Positions 1-5,683 of a stretch of 5,683 nucleotides of DNA are shown here, piece after piece. The notes under the pieces are model-generated. The model was given only the letters and a program-made list of their open reading frames with translations, was not told the origin of the DNA and searched no databases. The DNA is taken from positions 1 through 5,683 of the forward strand of contig JAGQQP010000301.1 in assembly GCA_020426085.1 (NCBI GenBank), in the 5' to 3' direction. Both the position numbers and the translations under genes were made by a program. Positions within the stretch are counted from its first letter, which is position 1, and every line of letters starts with the position of its first letter. This stretch comes from Planctomycetaceae bacterium. GTDB taxonomy: Bacteria; Planctomycetota; Planctomycetia; Planctomycetales; Planctomycetaceae.

Positions 1-1296
1 TGTTTCAGGTGTTGTTCCGTCGGCGTTGAGAATATAAAGGTAGCCATCTTCGCAGGGGACATAGATTTTCTTGTCGGCAATGGCGACGGGTGCCGTGATC
101 GGCGCGTTGAAAGCGGTCTTGAATTTCGTCGTGTTCTTATCGGAGAGAGAGACGACATACAAAACGCCATCCAGGCCGCCGTAGACAATGTGGTTCTCGG
201 TGATCACCGGCGGGCAGACGGAAGGTGCTTCACAAAGTACGTCGGTAGTTTCAGAGTCGAGTGTGTGACGGACCAGTCCGAGGCCGGCTTCAGGACGAAC
301 GCGATAGACATCGTTCCCGCGTACGCTGACCGAGGCAAAACCGAGCAGGCCGGGATCGCGGATGGAAGTTTGCGTGCCTTTGATATAGTCGGCCTGGATT
401 TTGTCTCCGTCCAGTCGCATGACTTCGACACGGCCTGCGTTGTCGCGACGATGCCATTGTACGAAGACATTGCCGGCGGCATCCGCGCTTTGACCAAATG
501 TGGCGGGGAATTCCGCACCGGCGTACTTGGGGATTTCTCCCACGACCTGCAGTTGAGGGGCTGTGCCCGTGTCTTTCAGAAAGACGGTTCGACCGCCGGC
601 GGGGATGACCAGAGAATCGCCGGCCAGACAGATATCGCGGGAACAGACGAAGTGATCCCGCCAGGTCACACGATCTTTACGATGTTTCAGCCAGTCTGCG
701 CCGCTCCAGCGATTGCCATCAAAGTCTACGACTTCTTTGACAAAGTCCCAGGTCCAGATCACTTTGCCGTCGGGTTCCACTGCATAAACCTGTGCACCCA
801 GAGTCGCGAAGTAGACGCGCCCCTGATTGACGACCGGGGCAGAGAAGATCGGTTCCTGGCAGTCCAGTTCTTTGATGACAGCACCGGTTTTGAGATTGAA
901 TACGTAATAATAGCCGGCGGTGGTGCCAACGTGCAGATAGTTGTCGATGATGGCAGGTGAAGCGACATTATTGCAGTTCCCCGGCCCCCCTTTGGTGGCG
1001 TGTTTCCAGAGGATGTTGCCGGTCTGGCCATTTATCGCGAAGACGACGCCTGCGCCATCAATCACATAGACGGTTCCCTGGCTGACAACGGGCGAAGTAT
1101 AAATGCCATCGGTTAAAGGGACGGCTGCTGCCAGAGAGAGCGGAGTTTGAATTGAGAGTTCAGCGGCATTCCCCGAACGCTGGCTGTCTCCTTTCAACTG
1201 CAGCCAGTTTTCTGCGGCTTGAGTCAAGGAACAGCAGAGAGTCAGTATCAGGCAAATCTGAAACCAACAAAAACAGTGGCGGGATCGTATCATCAT
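1..1296 (-). CDS. Secreted PQQ-like (BamB/quinoprotein-type) beta-propeller protein, C-terminus cut by window edge
   Basis: Reading the minus strand from 1296 gives 432 codons without a stop to the window edge, so the 3' end is missing. Residues 1-27 look like a Sec signal peptide: basic start (R4, R6), hydrophobic core around residues 14-24, and a likely cut after TQA (A27). There is no canonical lipobox. The mature protein opens with a W-x5-D-x3-SG pattern (W31, SG at 42-43) like that preceding PQQ repeats in planctomycete proteins. About eight beta-propeller blades follow, near residues 63-98, 110-143, 150-185, 218-250, 264-300, 316-345, 357-392 and 400 onward. They share the pattern 'SPVV..G.VYV...G.V.A.....G...W', for example SPVVSQGTVYVIDGAG and APVVNQGRVYFATLGA, with W97 and W181 at blade ends. 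The family (PF13360/PF13570 type) includes enzymes and assembly scaffolds, so no substrate can be named. Tandem ATGs lie at 1296 and 1293; a GGAAAG at 1300-1305 is 3 bases from the first and 6 from the second, so Met2 may be the true start. It has its own promoter candidate and follows a terminator, so it is probably not part of the DUF1501 operon. Confidence 0.9.
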   Translation of the reverse strand, partial: MMIRSRHCFCWFQICLILTLCCSLTQAAENWLQLKGDSQRSGNAAELSIQTPLSLAAAVPLTDGIYTSPVVSQGTVYVIDGAGVVFAINGQTGNILWKHATKGGPGNCNNVASPAIIDNYLHVGTTAGYYYVFNLKTGAVIKELDCQEPIFSAPVVNQGRVYFATLGAQVYAVEPDGKVIWTWDFVKEVVDFDGNRWSGADWLKHRKDRVTWRDHFVCSRDICLAGDSLVIPAGGRTVFLKDTGTAPQLQVVGEIPKYAGAEFPATFGQSADAAGNVFVQWHRRDNAGRVEVMRLDGDKIQADYIKGTQTSIRDPGLLGFASVSVRGNDVYRVRPEAGLGLVRHTLDSETTDVLCEAPSVCPPVITENHIVYGGLDGVLYVVSLSDKNTTKFKTAFNAPITAPVAIADKKIYVPCEDGYLYILNADGTTPET

Positions 1297-1404
1297 CGTC
1301 TTTCCAGACTGCGTTTTTGAGGAAAAACTGGCGGGACTCAAGGTCGGATACTCATAATTAATTGTGGATCATCGTGGTTGTGGGGAAGGACTTTCAAACC
1401 TCAT

Positions 1405-1451
1405 ATCAATGAATTCACATATTGATCATAGACGTCTCAAATTTAAGAGTC
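1405..1451. promoter_or_regulatory. Overlapping palindromes on the beta-propeller promoter (possible operator)
   Basis: Two dyads overlap the candidate promoter. One is ATCAAT (1405-1410) facing ATTGAT (1421-1426) across 10 bases, touching the -10 box. The other is an imperfect palindrome at 1431-1451 centred on AAATTT (1439-1444), with arms GAC/GTC and TCT/AGA, one mismatch and one bulged G; it fills the -35/-10 spacer. A third match, TCAATGAATT (1406-1415), recurs inverted as AATTCATTGA (1467-1476). Such arrangements are typical of repressor sites, but no regulator is encoded here and AT-rich DNA gives chance dyads. Confidence 0.3.
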
Positions 1452-1453
1452 CA
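1425..1453 (-). promoter_or_regulatory. Candidate sigma70-type promoter for the beta-propeller gene
   Basis: On the minus strand a -35-like TGGACT (1448-1453, 4 of 6 to TTGACA) is followed after exactly 17 bases by a -10-like TATGAT (1425-1430, 5 of 6 to TATAAT). It lies between the upstream terminator and the gene start, and predicts a leader of about 120 bases. The match is by eye; planctomycete promoters are poorly defined, so this is a candidate only. Confidence 0.4.
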
Positions 1454-1506
1454 CCATTTTCCGGGTAATTCATTGAGATCAGCGAATATTTTTTAAGGTT
1501 GCTAAT

Positions 1507-1542
1507 AATAAAAAAACGGCTCCCGGAAGGGGGAGCCGTTTT
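1507..1542 (-). terminator. Rho-independent terminator of the DUF1553-DUF1501 operon
   Basis: On the minus strand a 12-bp perfect stem forms between AAAACGGCTCCC (plus 1513-1524) and GGGAGCCGTTTT (plus 1531-1542), with a 6-base loop at 1525-1530. The transcript then runs into a tract of seven T residues followed by ATTATT. The stem begins 27 bases after the DUF1501 stop codon. On the plus strand the run after the stem is short and interrupted (TTTTCGATTCG), so it should act mainly leftward. Confidence 0.9.
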
Positions 1543-1569
1543 CGATTCGATTTTGAAATCATTCACGGT

Positions 1570-2880
1570 TTAAAGGAGCTTGGTAACCGCTTCGCCATCG
1601 TGGGCCACTTTGAAGGGGCGACCGTCGGGTGAGAAGATTTCCTTGTCCAGCGGCAGATTCAAAGCAGATGCAATAGTCGCGTTGAAGTCAGCCGGCAGTA
1701 CGCCGTCAGCATCGACGCTCTGACCACCTTTGTCTGATTTGCCGTAGAACTGGCCTCCCTTGATACCGCCACCCATTAAAGCAGCGGAGAAGACGCCGGG
1801 ATGATGGTCGCGGCCTGCGTTCTGGTTGATCACAGGAGTACGGCCGAATTCTGTGGTGAGTACGACCAGTGTTTCATCGAGCAGTCCACGTTCAGACAGG
1901 TCCTTCAGCAGGCTGCCGACGGCTTTGTCCATGACGCCTGCACGACTGGGAAGAATCCCGTCGTCGTAGATATCACGGTGCATGTCCCAGCCACCAAAGG
2001 TGACTTCGACGCAGCGAACGTTGTTCTCGACCAGGCGGCGTGCCAGCATACATCCCTGACCGAATGAGTTGCGGCCGTATTTATCACGGTCTTCCGCTTT
2101 TTCTTCATTCAGGTCGAAGGCTTTCAGTTCATCGCTGGAGAGCAGGCTGGTGGCCTGAGAATAAAAGTCCGTGTAAGCCAGGACGTTTTGATTCTTGAAC
2201 TTGGTCTGAAACTTTTTGTCGAACTTATTGATCAGATCAATGCGTTTTTCAAACGTGTTTTCAGAGAGGTAAGCAGGAGTATCTGTGTTCTCCAGCCCCC
2301 GATTGGGGTCACCAATCGGCAGTGGGCTGTAAGAAGGGTCCAGAAACCCTGAACTCGGGTGTCGGGCGGGCGCACTGATGAGAACGGTATCGGGCAGATT
2401 TTTATTCTGACGTCCGCGGAAACGCTGAATCCACGGTCCCATGGAGGGGTGCCGGGTCGAAGCGATTTCCTTGTAGCTGGTCCGCATCAGGTATTCACCA
2501 GGGCCATGGGCGCCGGTTTCGGTATACATGGAATTGATGACGGCCATCTTGTCGAATTCTTCTGCCAGTGTGGGAAGAAATTCACTGATCTGAGCGCCAG
2601 GCACGTTGGTTTTGATGCCTTTGGTGTCTCCCTGGTTCTTATGACCTGGTTTCAGGTCAAAGGTATCCAGGTGGGTCATGGCGCCTGCCATATACAGGTA
2701 AATCAGTCGTTTGGCTTTTCCGGCGACTGGTGCGCCTTTCGCACCTTTGCTTTTTGCAGGAGCGGCTTCCAGCATGTTGTTGAAGACGGGGAGAACGCTG
2801 ACACCCAGGGCGGATTTGGCAGCGTATTCCAGAAACTGACGACGACCCACTCCATCGAGTTTTTTATAAATTTCTCTCAT
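1570..2880 (-). CDS. DUF1501 family protein with twin-arginine signal
   Basis: This 436-residue protein belongs to the DUF1501 family (PF07394), abundant in Planctomycetes and related in fold to the sulfatase/alkaline phosphatase superfamily; its reaction is not established. The N-terminus has a Tat-type signal, GRRQFLEYA at residues 12-20 (R13, R14), then a weakly hydrophobic stretch to about residue 40, suggesting folded export. A lysine/alanine linker spans residues 41-58. Family landmarks are [17 protein letters not shown] (59-75), HGPGEY after about residue 124, FGGWDMH (295-301), [11 protein letters not shown] (339-349), RDHHPG (357-362) and the [11 protein letters not shown] stretch just beyond it. 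D299, H301, E344, H359 and H360 are plausible metal or catalytic ligands by analogy with the superfamily. The length is typical and it looks intact. The ATG at 2880 has AAGG (2888-2891) 7 bases upstream. It lies 84 bases downstream of the DUF1549/DUF1553 gene, with a hairpin but no full terminator between, so the two are probably co-transcribed. Confidence 0.95.
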   Translation of the reverse strand: MREIYKKLDGVGRRQFLEYAAKSALGVSVLPVFNNMLEAAPAKSKGAKGAPVAGKAKRLIYLYMAGAMTHLDTFDLKPGHKNQGDTKGIKTNVPGAQISEFLPTLAEEFDKMAVINSMYTETGAHGPGEYLMRTSYKEIASTRHPSMGPWIQRFRGRQNKNLPDTVLISAPARHPSSGFLDPSYSPLPIGDPNRGLENTDTPAYLSENTFEKRIDLINKFDKKFQTKFKNQNVLAYTDFYSQATSLLSSDELKAFDLNEEKAEDRDKYGRNSFGQGCMLARRLVENNVRCVEVTFGGWDMHRDIYDDGILPSRAGVMDKAVGSLLKDLSERGLLDETLVVLTTEFGRTPVINQNAGRDHHPGVFSAALMGGGIKGGQFYGKSDKGGQSVDADGVLPADFNATIASALNLPLDKEIFSPDGRPFKVAHDGEAVTKLL

Positions 2881-2925
2881 CTGTTTGCCTTATATTTTGA
2901 TTTGGTTTGTTTGTTATTTGCAAAG

Positions 2926-2957
2926 CCGACTCCCGCCGTTCGAACGGAGGGAGCCGG
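2926..2957 (-). other. Intercistronic hairpin between DUF1553 and DUF1501 genes
   Basis: In the minus-strand transcript CCGGCTCCC pairs with GGGAGTCGG (one G-U pair). After one T/C mismatch, the inner palindrome CCGTTCGAACGG continues the stem to a very small loop. That gives about 14 pairs over 32 bases. Only three T residues follow, so it is not a standard terminator. It begins 7 bases after the DUF1553 stop and ends 45 bases before the DUF1501 start. Likely roles are 3'-end protection after processing or partial termination; which one cannot be told from sequence. Confidence 0.7.
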
Positions 2958-2964
2958 GTTAGTT

Positions 2965-4944
2965 TTATTGAATAAACAGGAACTCGCGTGTATTGACGAG
3001 TGACCAGATCACGTTTCCGTAACCTGCGGGACCATTGGCTTCGATTTCATCGATGGCGATCTTCGCTTCGTCTACATCGGGACGACGGCTGAGGATCGTC
3101 ATGAAAATGACATCGACACCATCTTTGACCGTTTTCTGTTCAATCACGTTGTTATAGATCGTAGAACCTTTTTCCAGCATCATGTGAGTGACAGGGCCGT
3201 TGAACATGAACAGTACCTGTGGCACGGAGCCGGTGTCGGATGATGCGGAAATCAACTCACGATCGGACTGACCGAACGTACGCAAGAAGTGGCTGGGCGG
3301 AACCGGTGAAGGGAGTTCGGAAGCCCGGGCCAGCAACTGGCCTTTATACCGGTATTTCTTTTCCCGCTTGTAACGGTTCCGGTCGATTTCTTCCCGTTTC
3401 TTATCGTCTGCGTCCAGTACTTCCTGAGCGGTCGCTTTATTCAGGTCGACGGCAATGATTTCCGTTTCCATTTCTGCAGGCAGTTCCCGGAATTCTTCGG
3501 GATCGACGACGGCGATCGTCAGGAAGGAGTCCCAGGCCTGTTCGGCTGTCATGCGACGCAGAACCGGTCCCGGGAAGTGATAGAGATCGCTCAACGGCAC
3601 ATCCTTGGTGGAGGCCTGACGTTGATAGGTTTTTGTATTTAACAGAATTCGCAGATATTCCTTCATATCGAAATCCAGTCGTTTCATTTCTGATTCGAGG
3701 AATTTCATCAGTTCGGGGTTTTCTGCGACGGTGCTGTCCATCATATCGTCAACTGGCTCGATCTGTCCTCGTCCGAAGATCTGTGTCCAGAGTCGGTTAG
3801 CGATGGTCAGAGCAAAGCGGGGATTGTCTTCTGAGACCATCCAGCGGGCGAATGCCTGACGAGGAGTTTCCCCTTTGCGGATATCAGCCGGTTTACCGAA
3901 GATGGTTTTGGGTTCCACAACTGACTTAGGCTTTGCATCGGTATAGGCATAGTCGTGAGGCAGCTGGATTTTCCGGTTACTGTCGTTAACGACCATCATG
4001 TTCACACGGATCATGCGGTTGAACCGACCCTGGTTGCGGCGACGGTCTTTCTCTTCCTGATCGAGTTCCGCGTATTCTTTACGCAGACGGCTGTTGGGAT
4101 CTTCGCCGGTATAGAACCGTTTGTCGCGGCCACTGGCACGTGTGGAAGAACCAAACGTGAAAGCAGCCATTTCGTAGAACTCTTTCTGCTTCCAGCGATC
4201 GAAAGGATGATCGTGGCACTGGGCACAGCCGATGCGGGTTCCGAGGAAAATCCGCACGGTATTATTCATGTTGTCCAGCGGCATACCGGAATCACGCTGC
4301 ATGTAACCTGTGGCGGGGTTCTCCCAGATCAGGCCTTCTGCGGTGATCATTTCACTGACCATTTTGTCCCAGGGCTTGTTCTCTGCCAGTGACTGTTTAA
4401 TCCACTGACGATAGGGAGAGCCGTCAACATTGTTATTTAGACGGTCGGTGTAACGCAGGACGTCGGCCCAGTAGTTGTAGAAGTGGCTGGCGTAACCGTC
4501 GCTGTTCAACAGGCGGTCGATCAGCATCTTGCGTTTGTCGGGATGGCGTGATGCCAGAAAGTATTTCGTTTCCCGGTAAGTCGGGATTGAGCCGGTAACG
4601 TCGAGATAGACGCGACGCAGAAACTGCTCGTCGGTCGTCATCGGGTTTGGTTCCACTTTGTATTTGCGATAGTTCGCTTCAACGAGCTTGTCGATCTCTT
4701 CTGCTGATTTGATGGCTGAAGAAAGTTTGGTCGTACTGACCGGTTTCGATTTGACCGTGAATCGTGGCGGGAGCGGTTCTTCTTTTTTCGGAGCTGCTTT
4801 CTTGGCGACTGGATTTCGTCGTGGTGCAGCCTCGGTGTCGGGCAGGCTGGAGAAGACGATGAAGGCAAAGACGGCAACACAACAACTGCTTAACTTCCAG
4901 TGCCGCGCAAGCACAGAGCGGCGACCGATTTGTTTTCCTGACAT
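2965..4944 (-). CDS. DUF1549/DUF1553 (PSCyt2-PSD1) planctomycete protein with CXXCH motif
   Basis: This 659-residue protein carries the two domains that usually travel together in Planctomycetes: DUF1549 (PSCyt2, PF07583), about residues 80-265, and DUF1553 (PSD1, PF07587), about residues 360-625. The role is unknown; associations with cell-surface redox or polysaccharide breakdown are proposals. Residues 1-39 form an export signal or anchor: basic GRRSVLARHWK, hydrophobic CCVAVFAFIVFSSL, then a possible cut near TEA-A (39/40). A Lys/Pro-rich linker covers 42-72. DUF1549 hallmarks are FLRRVYLDVTGSIPT (108-122) and GCAQCHDHPFDRW (239-251), whose C240-x-x-C243-H244 fits a c-type heme site. DUF1553 hallmarks are RQAFARWM (362-369), NPRFALTIANRLW (374-386), TKTYQRQAS (437-445), and FLRTFGQSDRE (553-563). 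Highly charged inserts occur at 270-345 and 510-535. It lacks the N-terminal PSCyt1 cytochrome domain of longer relatives. The ATG at 4944 is supported by a GGGAG ribosome binding site 7 bases upstream. It is the first gene of the operon with DUF1501. Confidence 0.95.
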   Translation of the reverse strand: MSGKQIGRRSVLARHWKLSSCCVAVFAFIVFSSLPDTEAAPRRNPVAKKAAPKKEEPLPPRFTVKSKPVSTTKLSSAIKSAEEIDKLVEANYRKYKVEPNPMTTDEQFLRRVYLDVTGSIPTYRETKYFLASRHPDKRKMLIDRLLNSDGYASHFYNYWADVLRYTDRLNNNVDGSPYRQWIKQSLAENKPWDKMVSEMITAEGLIWENPATGYMQRDSGMPLDNMNNTVRIFLGTRIGCAQCHDHPFDRWKQKEFYEMAAFTFGSSTRASGRDKRFYTGEDPNSRLRKEYAELDQEEKDRRRNQGRFNRMIRVNMMVVNDSNRKIQLPHDYAYTDAKPKSVVEPKTIFGKPADIRKGETPRQAFARWMVSEDNPRFALTIANRLWTQIFGRGQIEPVDDMMDSTVAENPELMKFLESEMKRLDFDMKEYLRILLNTKTYQRQASTKDVPLSDLYHFPGPVLRRMTAEQAWDSFLTIAVVDPEEFRELPAEMETEIIAVDLNKATAQEVLDADDKKREEIDRNRYKREKKYRYKGQLLARASELPSPVPPSHFLRTFGQSDRELISASSDTGSVPQVLFMFNGPVTHMMLEKGSTIYNNVIEQKTVKDGVDVIFMTILSRRPDVDEAKIAIDEIEANGPAGYGNVIWSLVNTREFLFIQ

Positions 4945-4951
4945 GCAATAA

Positions 4952-4956
4952 CTCCC
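4952..4956 (-). promoter_or_regulatory. Ribosome binding site of the DUF1549/DUF1553 gene
   Basis: GGGAG on the minus strand sits 7 bases before the ATG at 4944. It is the strongest Shine-Dalgarno-like site in the window and fixes this ATG as the start. Confidence 0.8.
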
Positions 4957-5006
4957 AGAGTCGTTCCTTGAATTGTTCAGAGATGACAGAACACCAGACT
5001 GCTATT

Positions 5007-5020
5007 CAGATTACAATCTG
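5007..5020. repeat. Interrupted 14-base palindrome in the operon leader
   Basis: CAGATT, two bases (AC), then AATCTG form a symmetric site 62 bases upstream of the DUF1549/DUF1553 start and about 15 bases downstream of the best -10 candidate. It could be an operator or a small leader hairpin. A 6-bp dyad can also arise by chance. Confidence 0.3.
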
Positions 5021-5034
5021 GACCTGTATTCAAT

Positions 5035-5063
5035 ATTTTATACAAAACAGATCAGGAAAAACT
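5035..5063 (-). promoter_or_regulatory. Weak promoter candidate for the DUF1553-DUF1501 operon
   Basis: A -10-like TAAAAT (5035-5040, 5 of 6 to TATAAT), within GTATAAAAT, is the best box upstream of the operon and would give a leader of about 85 bases. The region 17 bases further up (AGTTTT, 5058-5063) is a poor -35 match. A promoter is expected in this spacer, but its exact position is uncertain. Confidence 0.25.
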
Positions 5064-5171
5064 AATGCAAAGCAGATTAATTTTGTCTTAACCGACAGGA
5101 ATATCGGTATTGATAAGGGTACAAAATGTAACTGGTGTCAGGGGTTTTTTCGGTCTCTTTCCGCCGCTGAT

Positions 5172-5195
5172 TCCTGAATTGGAAACGGTTCAGGA
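5172..5195 (+). other. Hairpin with GAAA tetraloop in the spacer
   Basis: In plus-strand RNA, UCCUGAAUUG pairs with CGGUUCAGGA around a GAAA loop: 10 pairs including two G-U. The GNRA-type loop closed by G-C is a stable RNA fold. The G-U pairs become A/C mismatches on the minus strand, so the fold is better as plus-strand RNA, opposite to the surrounding genes. No T-tract follows, so it is not a terminator. It may be chance. Confidence 0.35.
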
Positions 5196-5323
5196 CCAGC
5201 AGCAGCCAGCCTGAAGAATCGTGACACGAAAGAGGCTGCAAATGATTGCAGGTGCTGAGAGCCACGAATTCAGGATATTTCGCGAAATCCGCACTGTTTT
5301 GCAGATCACTGCCGCTACAACCG

Positions 5324-5509
5324 TTATTTTCTGATGTCCTCTATTGAGACCACAGGCACCCCAGCGACCTGCATGCGGTTCATCACTTCCTGAGCAGCTT
5401 TGGAATTCTTGATCAGAACGTATCAGTGGTTTTCCAGATGAAGGATAAGACACTTGGAAAGATCTGAGTTTCCGGATTCTGAAGTGACCAGTAAAAATTC
5501 ACCGAGTCA
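5324..5509 (-). pseudogene. Decayed glutaredoxin/thioredoxin-fold-like reading frame
   Basis: One minus-strand frame reads like protein on both sides of a single TGA. The 27 codons at 5506-5426 begin LGEFLLVTSES and continue GNSDLSKCLILHLENH. After the TGA at 5425-5423 come 32 codons, YVLIKNSKAAQEVMNRMQVA and GVPVVSIEDIRK, ending in TAA at 5326-5324. The order strand, helix, strand, helix and then a G-V-P-V-V segment resembles a small glutaredoxin, in which that proline is the conserved cis-Pro. The usual CxxC site near the first helix is absent; only one Cys (in DLSKC) remains. The frame also has a stop (5509-5507) just before it and no ATG, GTG or TTG before the internal TGA. An ATG at 5510, directly abutting the upstream stop, is in another frame and closes after three codons. 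A frameshift near the start plus a nonsense mutation would explain all of this. The fold assignment is by eye and tentative; a sequencing error is the main alternative. Confidence 0.5.
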
Positions 5510-5510
5510 T

Positions 5511-5683
5511 CTAATCCAGCTTCTTCTTTTTCTTATTTCTCTTAAACGGCGGATCGTTCGGTTCTGCTTTGCCGTATTTGAATTGAGATTTGGGATCGGC
5601 CAGTGCCTCCGTCCAGAGTGCATGCAATCTGTCGCGATCCGAAAGTTGATACCGTACTTTGTCAGAAATTTCTACCGTCAGTC
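5511..5683 (-). CDS. C-terminal end of an unrecognised protein with lysine-rich tail (partial)
   Basis: The minus-strand frame is open from the right edge for 56 residues to a TAG at 5513-5511; the start lies outside the window. The visible end includes VEISDKVRYQLSDRDRLHAL, then WTEALADPKSQFKYGKAEPN, and finishes with a basic tail RNKKKKKLD. The first part has the spacing of an amphipathic helix and the last 20 residues look disordered. I do not recognise a family. The other two minus-strand frames hit stops within the first codons from the edge, which supports this one. The stop is immediately followed by an ATG and then by the decayed Trx-fold frame, suggesting the two were once translationally coupled. 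Confidence 0.65.
   Translation of the reverse strand, partial: LTVEISDKVRYQLSDRDRLHALWTEALADPKSQFKYGKAEPNDPPFKRNKKKKKLD

Larger units (their letters stand above)
4945..5323. other. Gene-free spacer upstream of the DUF1553-DUF1501 operon
   Basis: About 380 bases contain no reading frame with convincing coding character on either strand. The left part (4945-5063) should hold the leader and promoter of the operon. The right part (about 5170-5290) holds small dyads, including a 12-bp perfect palindrome ATTTCGCGAAAT at 5277-5288 and CTGCAA/TTGCAG at 5236-5251. I see no clear terminator for the genes entering from the right, so read-through into the operon cannot be excluded. Confidence 0.6.

Noticed and set aside
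190..960. A 256-codon plus-strand open frame antisense to the beta-propeller gene
   Set aside because: The minus-strand frame has a signal peptide, repeated blade motifs and continues for 432 codons, while the plus frame has no recognisable motif. It is a shadow of the real gene.
1513..1542. Terminator hairpin as a bidirectional terminator
   Set aside because: The plus-strand run after the stem is short and interrupted, and no plus-strand gene approaches it from the left.
2359..3003. A 214-codon plus-strand open frame spanning the DUF1501 start and the intercistronic gap
   Set aside because: It is antisense to conserved DUF1501 sequence and crosses the hairpin and both gene ends. It has no coding signature of its own.
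3955..4392. A 145-codon plus-strand open frame inside the DUF1549/DUF1553 gene
   Set aside because: It lies opposite the conserved GCAQCHDHPFDRW region of the real gene and shows no family motif.
4968..5177. A 69-codon plus-strand frame starting at TTG in the spacer
   Set aside because: No ribosome binding site, low-complexity composition and position over the expected promoter of the opposite operon. Nothing supports translation.
5221..5333. A short plus-strand frame (GTG at 5221, ATG at 5242) giving a peptide of about 30-37 residues
   Set aside because: It overlaps the end of the decayed Trx-fold frame on the other strand, lacks a Shine-Dalgarno site and is short enough to occur by chance.
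5423..5425. The in-frame TGA as a selenocysteine codon
   Set aside because: The TGA falls after the first helix of the presumed Trx fold, not at the active-site position, there is no usable start codon before it, and I see no convincing SECIS hairpin just downstream.
5190..5453. An 87-codon minus-strand frame from GTG across the decayed glutaredoxin-like region
   Set aside because: Its residues look random, whereas the neighbouring frame over the same DNA gives a protein-like sequence with GVPVVSIED, so this frame is a shadow.

Overview
The window looks like a piece of a planctomycete chromosome, probably from the marine Gimesia/Planctomyces group. The genus is an inference from gene content and a G+C content of roughly half judged by eye; no search was run. 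The key evidence is a DUF1549/DUF1553 (PSCyt2/PSD1) protein followed by a Tat-signal DUF1501 protein, a pairing expanded in Planctomycetes, next to a secreted PQQ-type beta-propeller. Every gene I can support lies on the minus strand, so transcription runs from high to low coordinates.

In transcription order: (1) 5683-5511 is the C-terminal tail of an unrecognised protein with a lysine-rich end, entering from the right edge. (2) 5509-5324 is a short reading frame that looks like a decayed glutaredoxin/thioredoxin-fold protein. It has an in-frame TGA and no usable start, so I call it a pseudogene. (3) 5323-4945 is a gene-free spacer with the probable promoter and leader of the next operon and some small dyad structures. 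(4) 4944-2965 encodes the 659-residue DUF1549/DUF1553 protein, with a strong ribosome binding site. (5) An 84-base gap contains a hairpin. (6) 2880-1570 encodes the 436-residue DUF1501 protein, closed by a convincing Rho-independent terminator at 1542-1507. (7) 1569-1297 contains a candidate promoter with overlapping palindromes. (8) 1296-1 encodes a secreted PQQ-like beta-propeller whose C-terminus lies beyond the left edge.

The DUF1553 and DUF1501 genes form a two-gene operon. Both products should leave the cytoplasm: DUF1553 by an N-terminal hydrophobic segment, DUF1501 by a twin-arginine signal. The biochemical roles of both families are not established. The beta-propeller appears to be a separate transcription unit, because a terminator and a new promoter lie before it.

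I found no tRNA, rRNA, CRISPR array or insertion sequence. The core genes are ordinary for this phylum. The less ordinary parts are the decayed Trx-fold frame, the matching stems of the intercistronic hairpin and the operon terminator, and the palindromes over the promoter of the beta-propeller gene.
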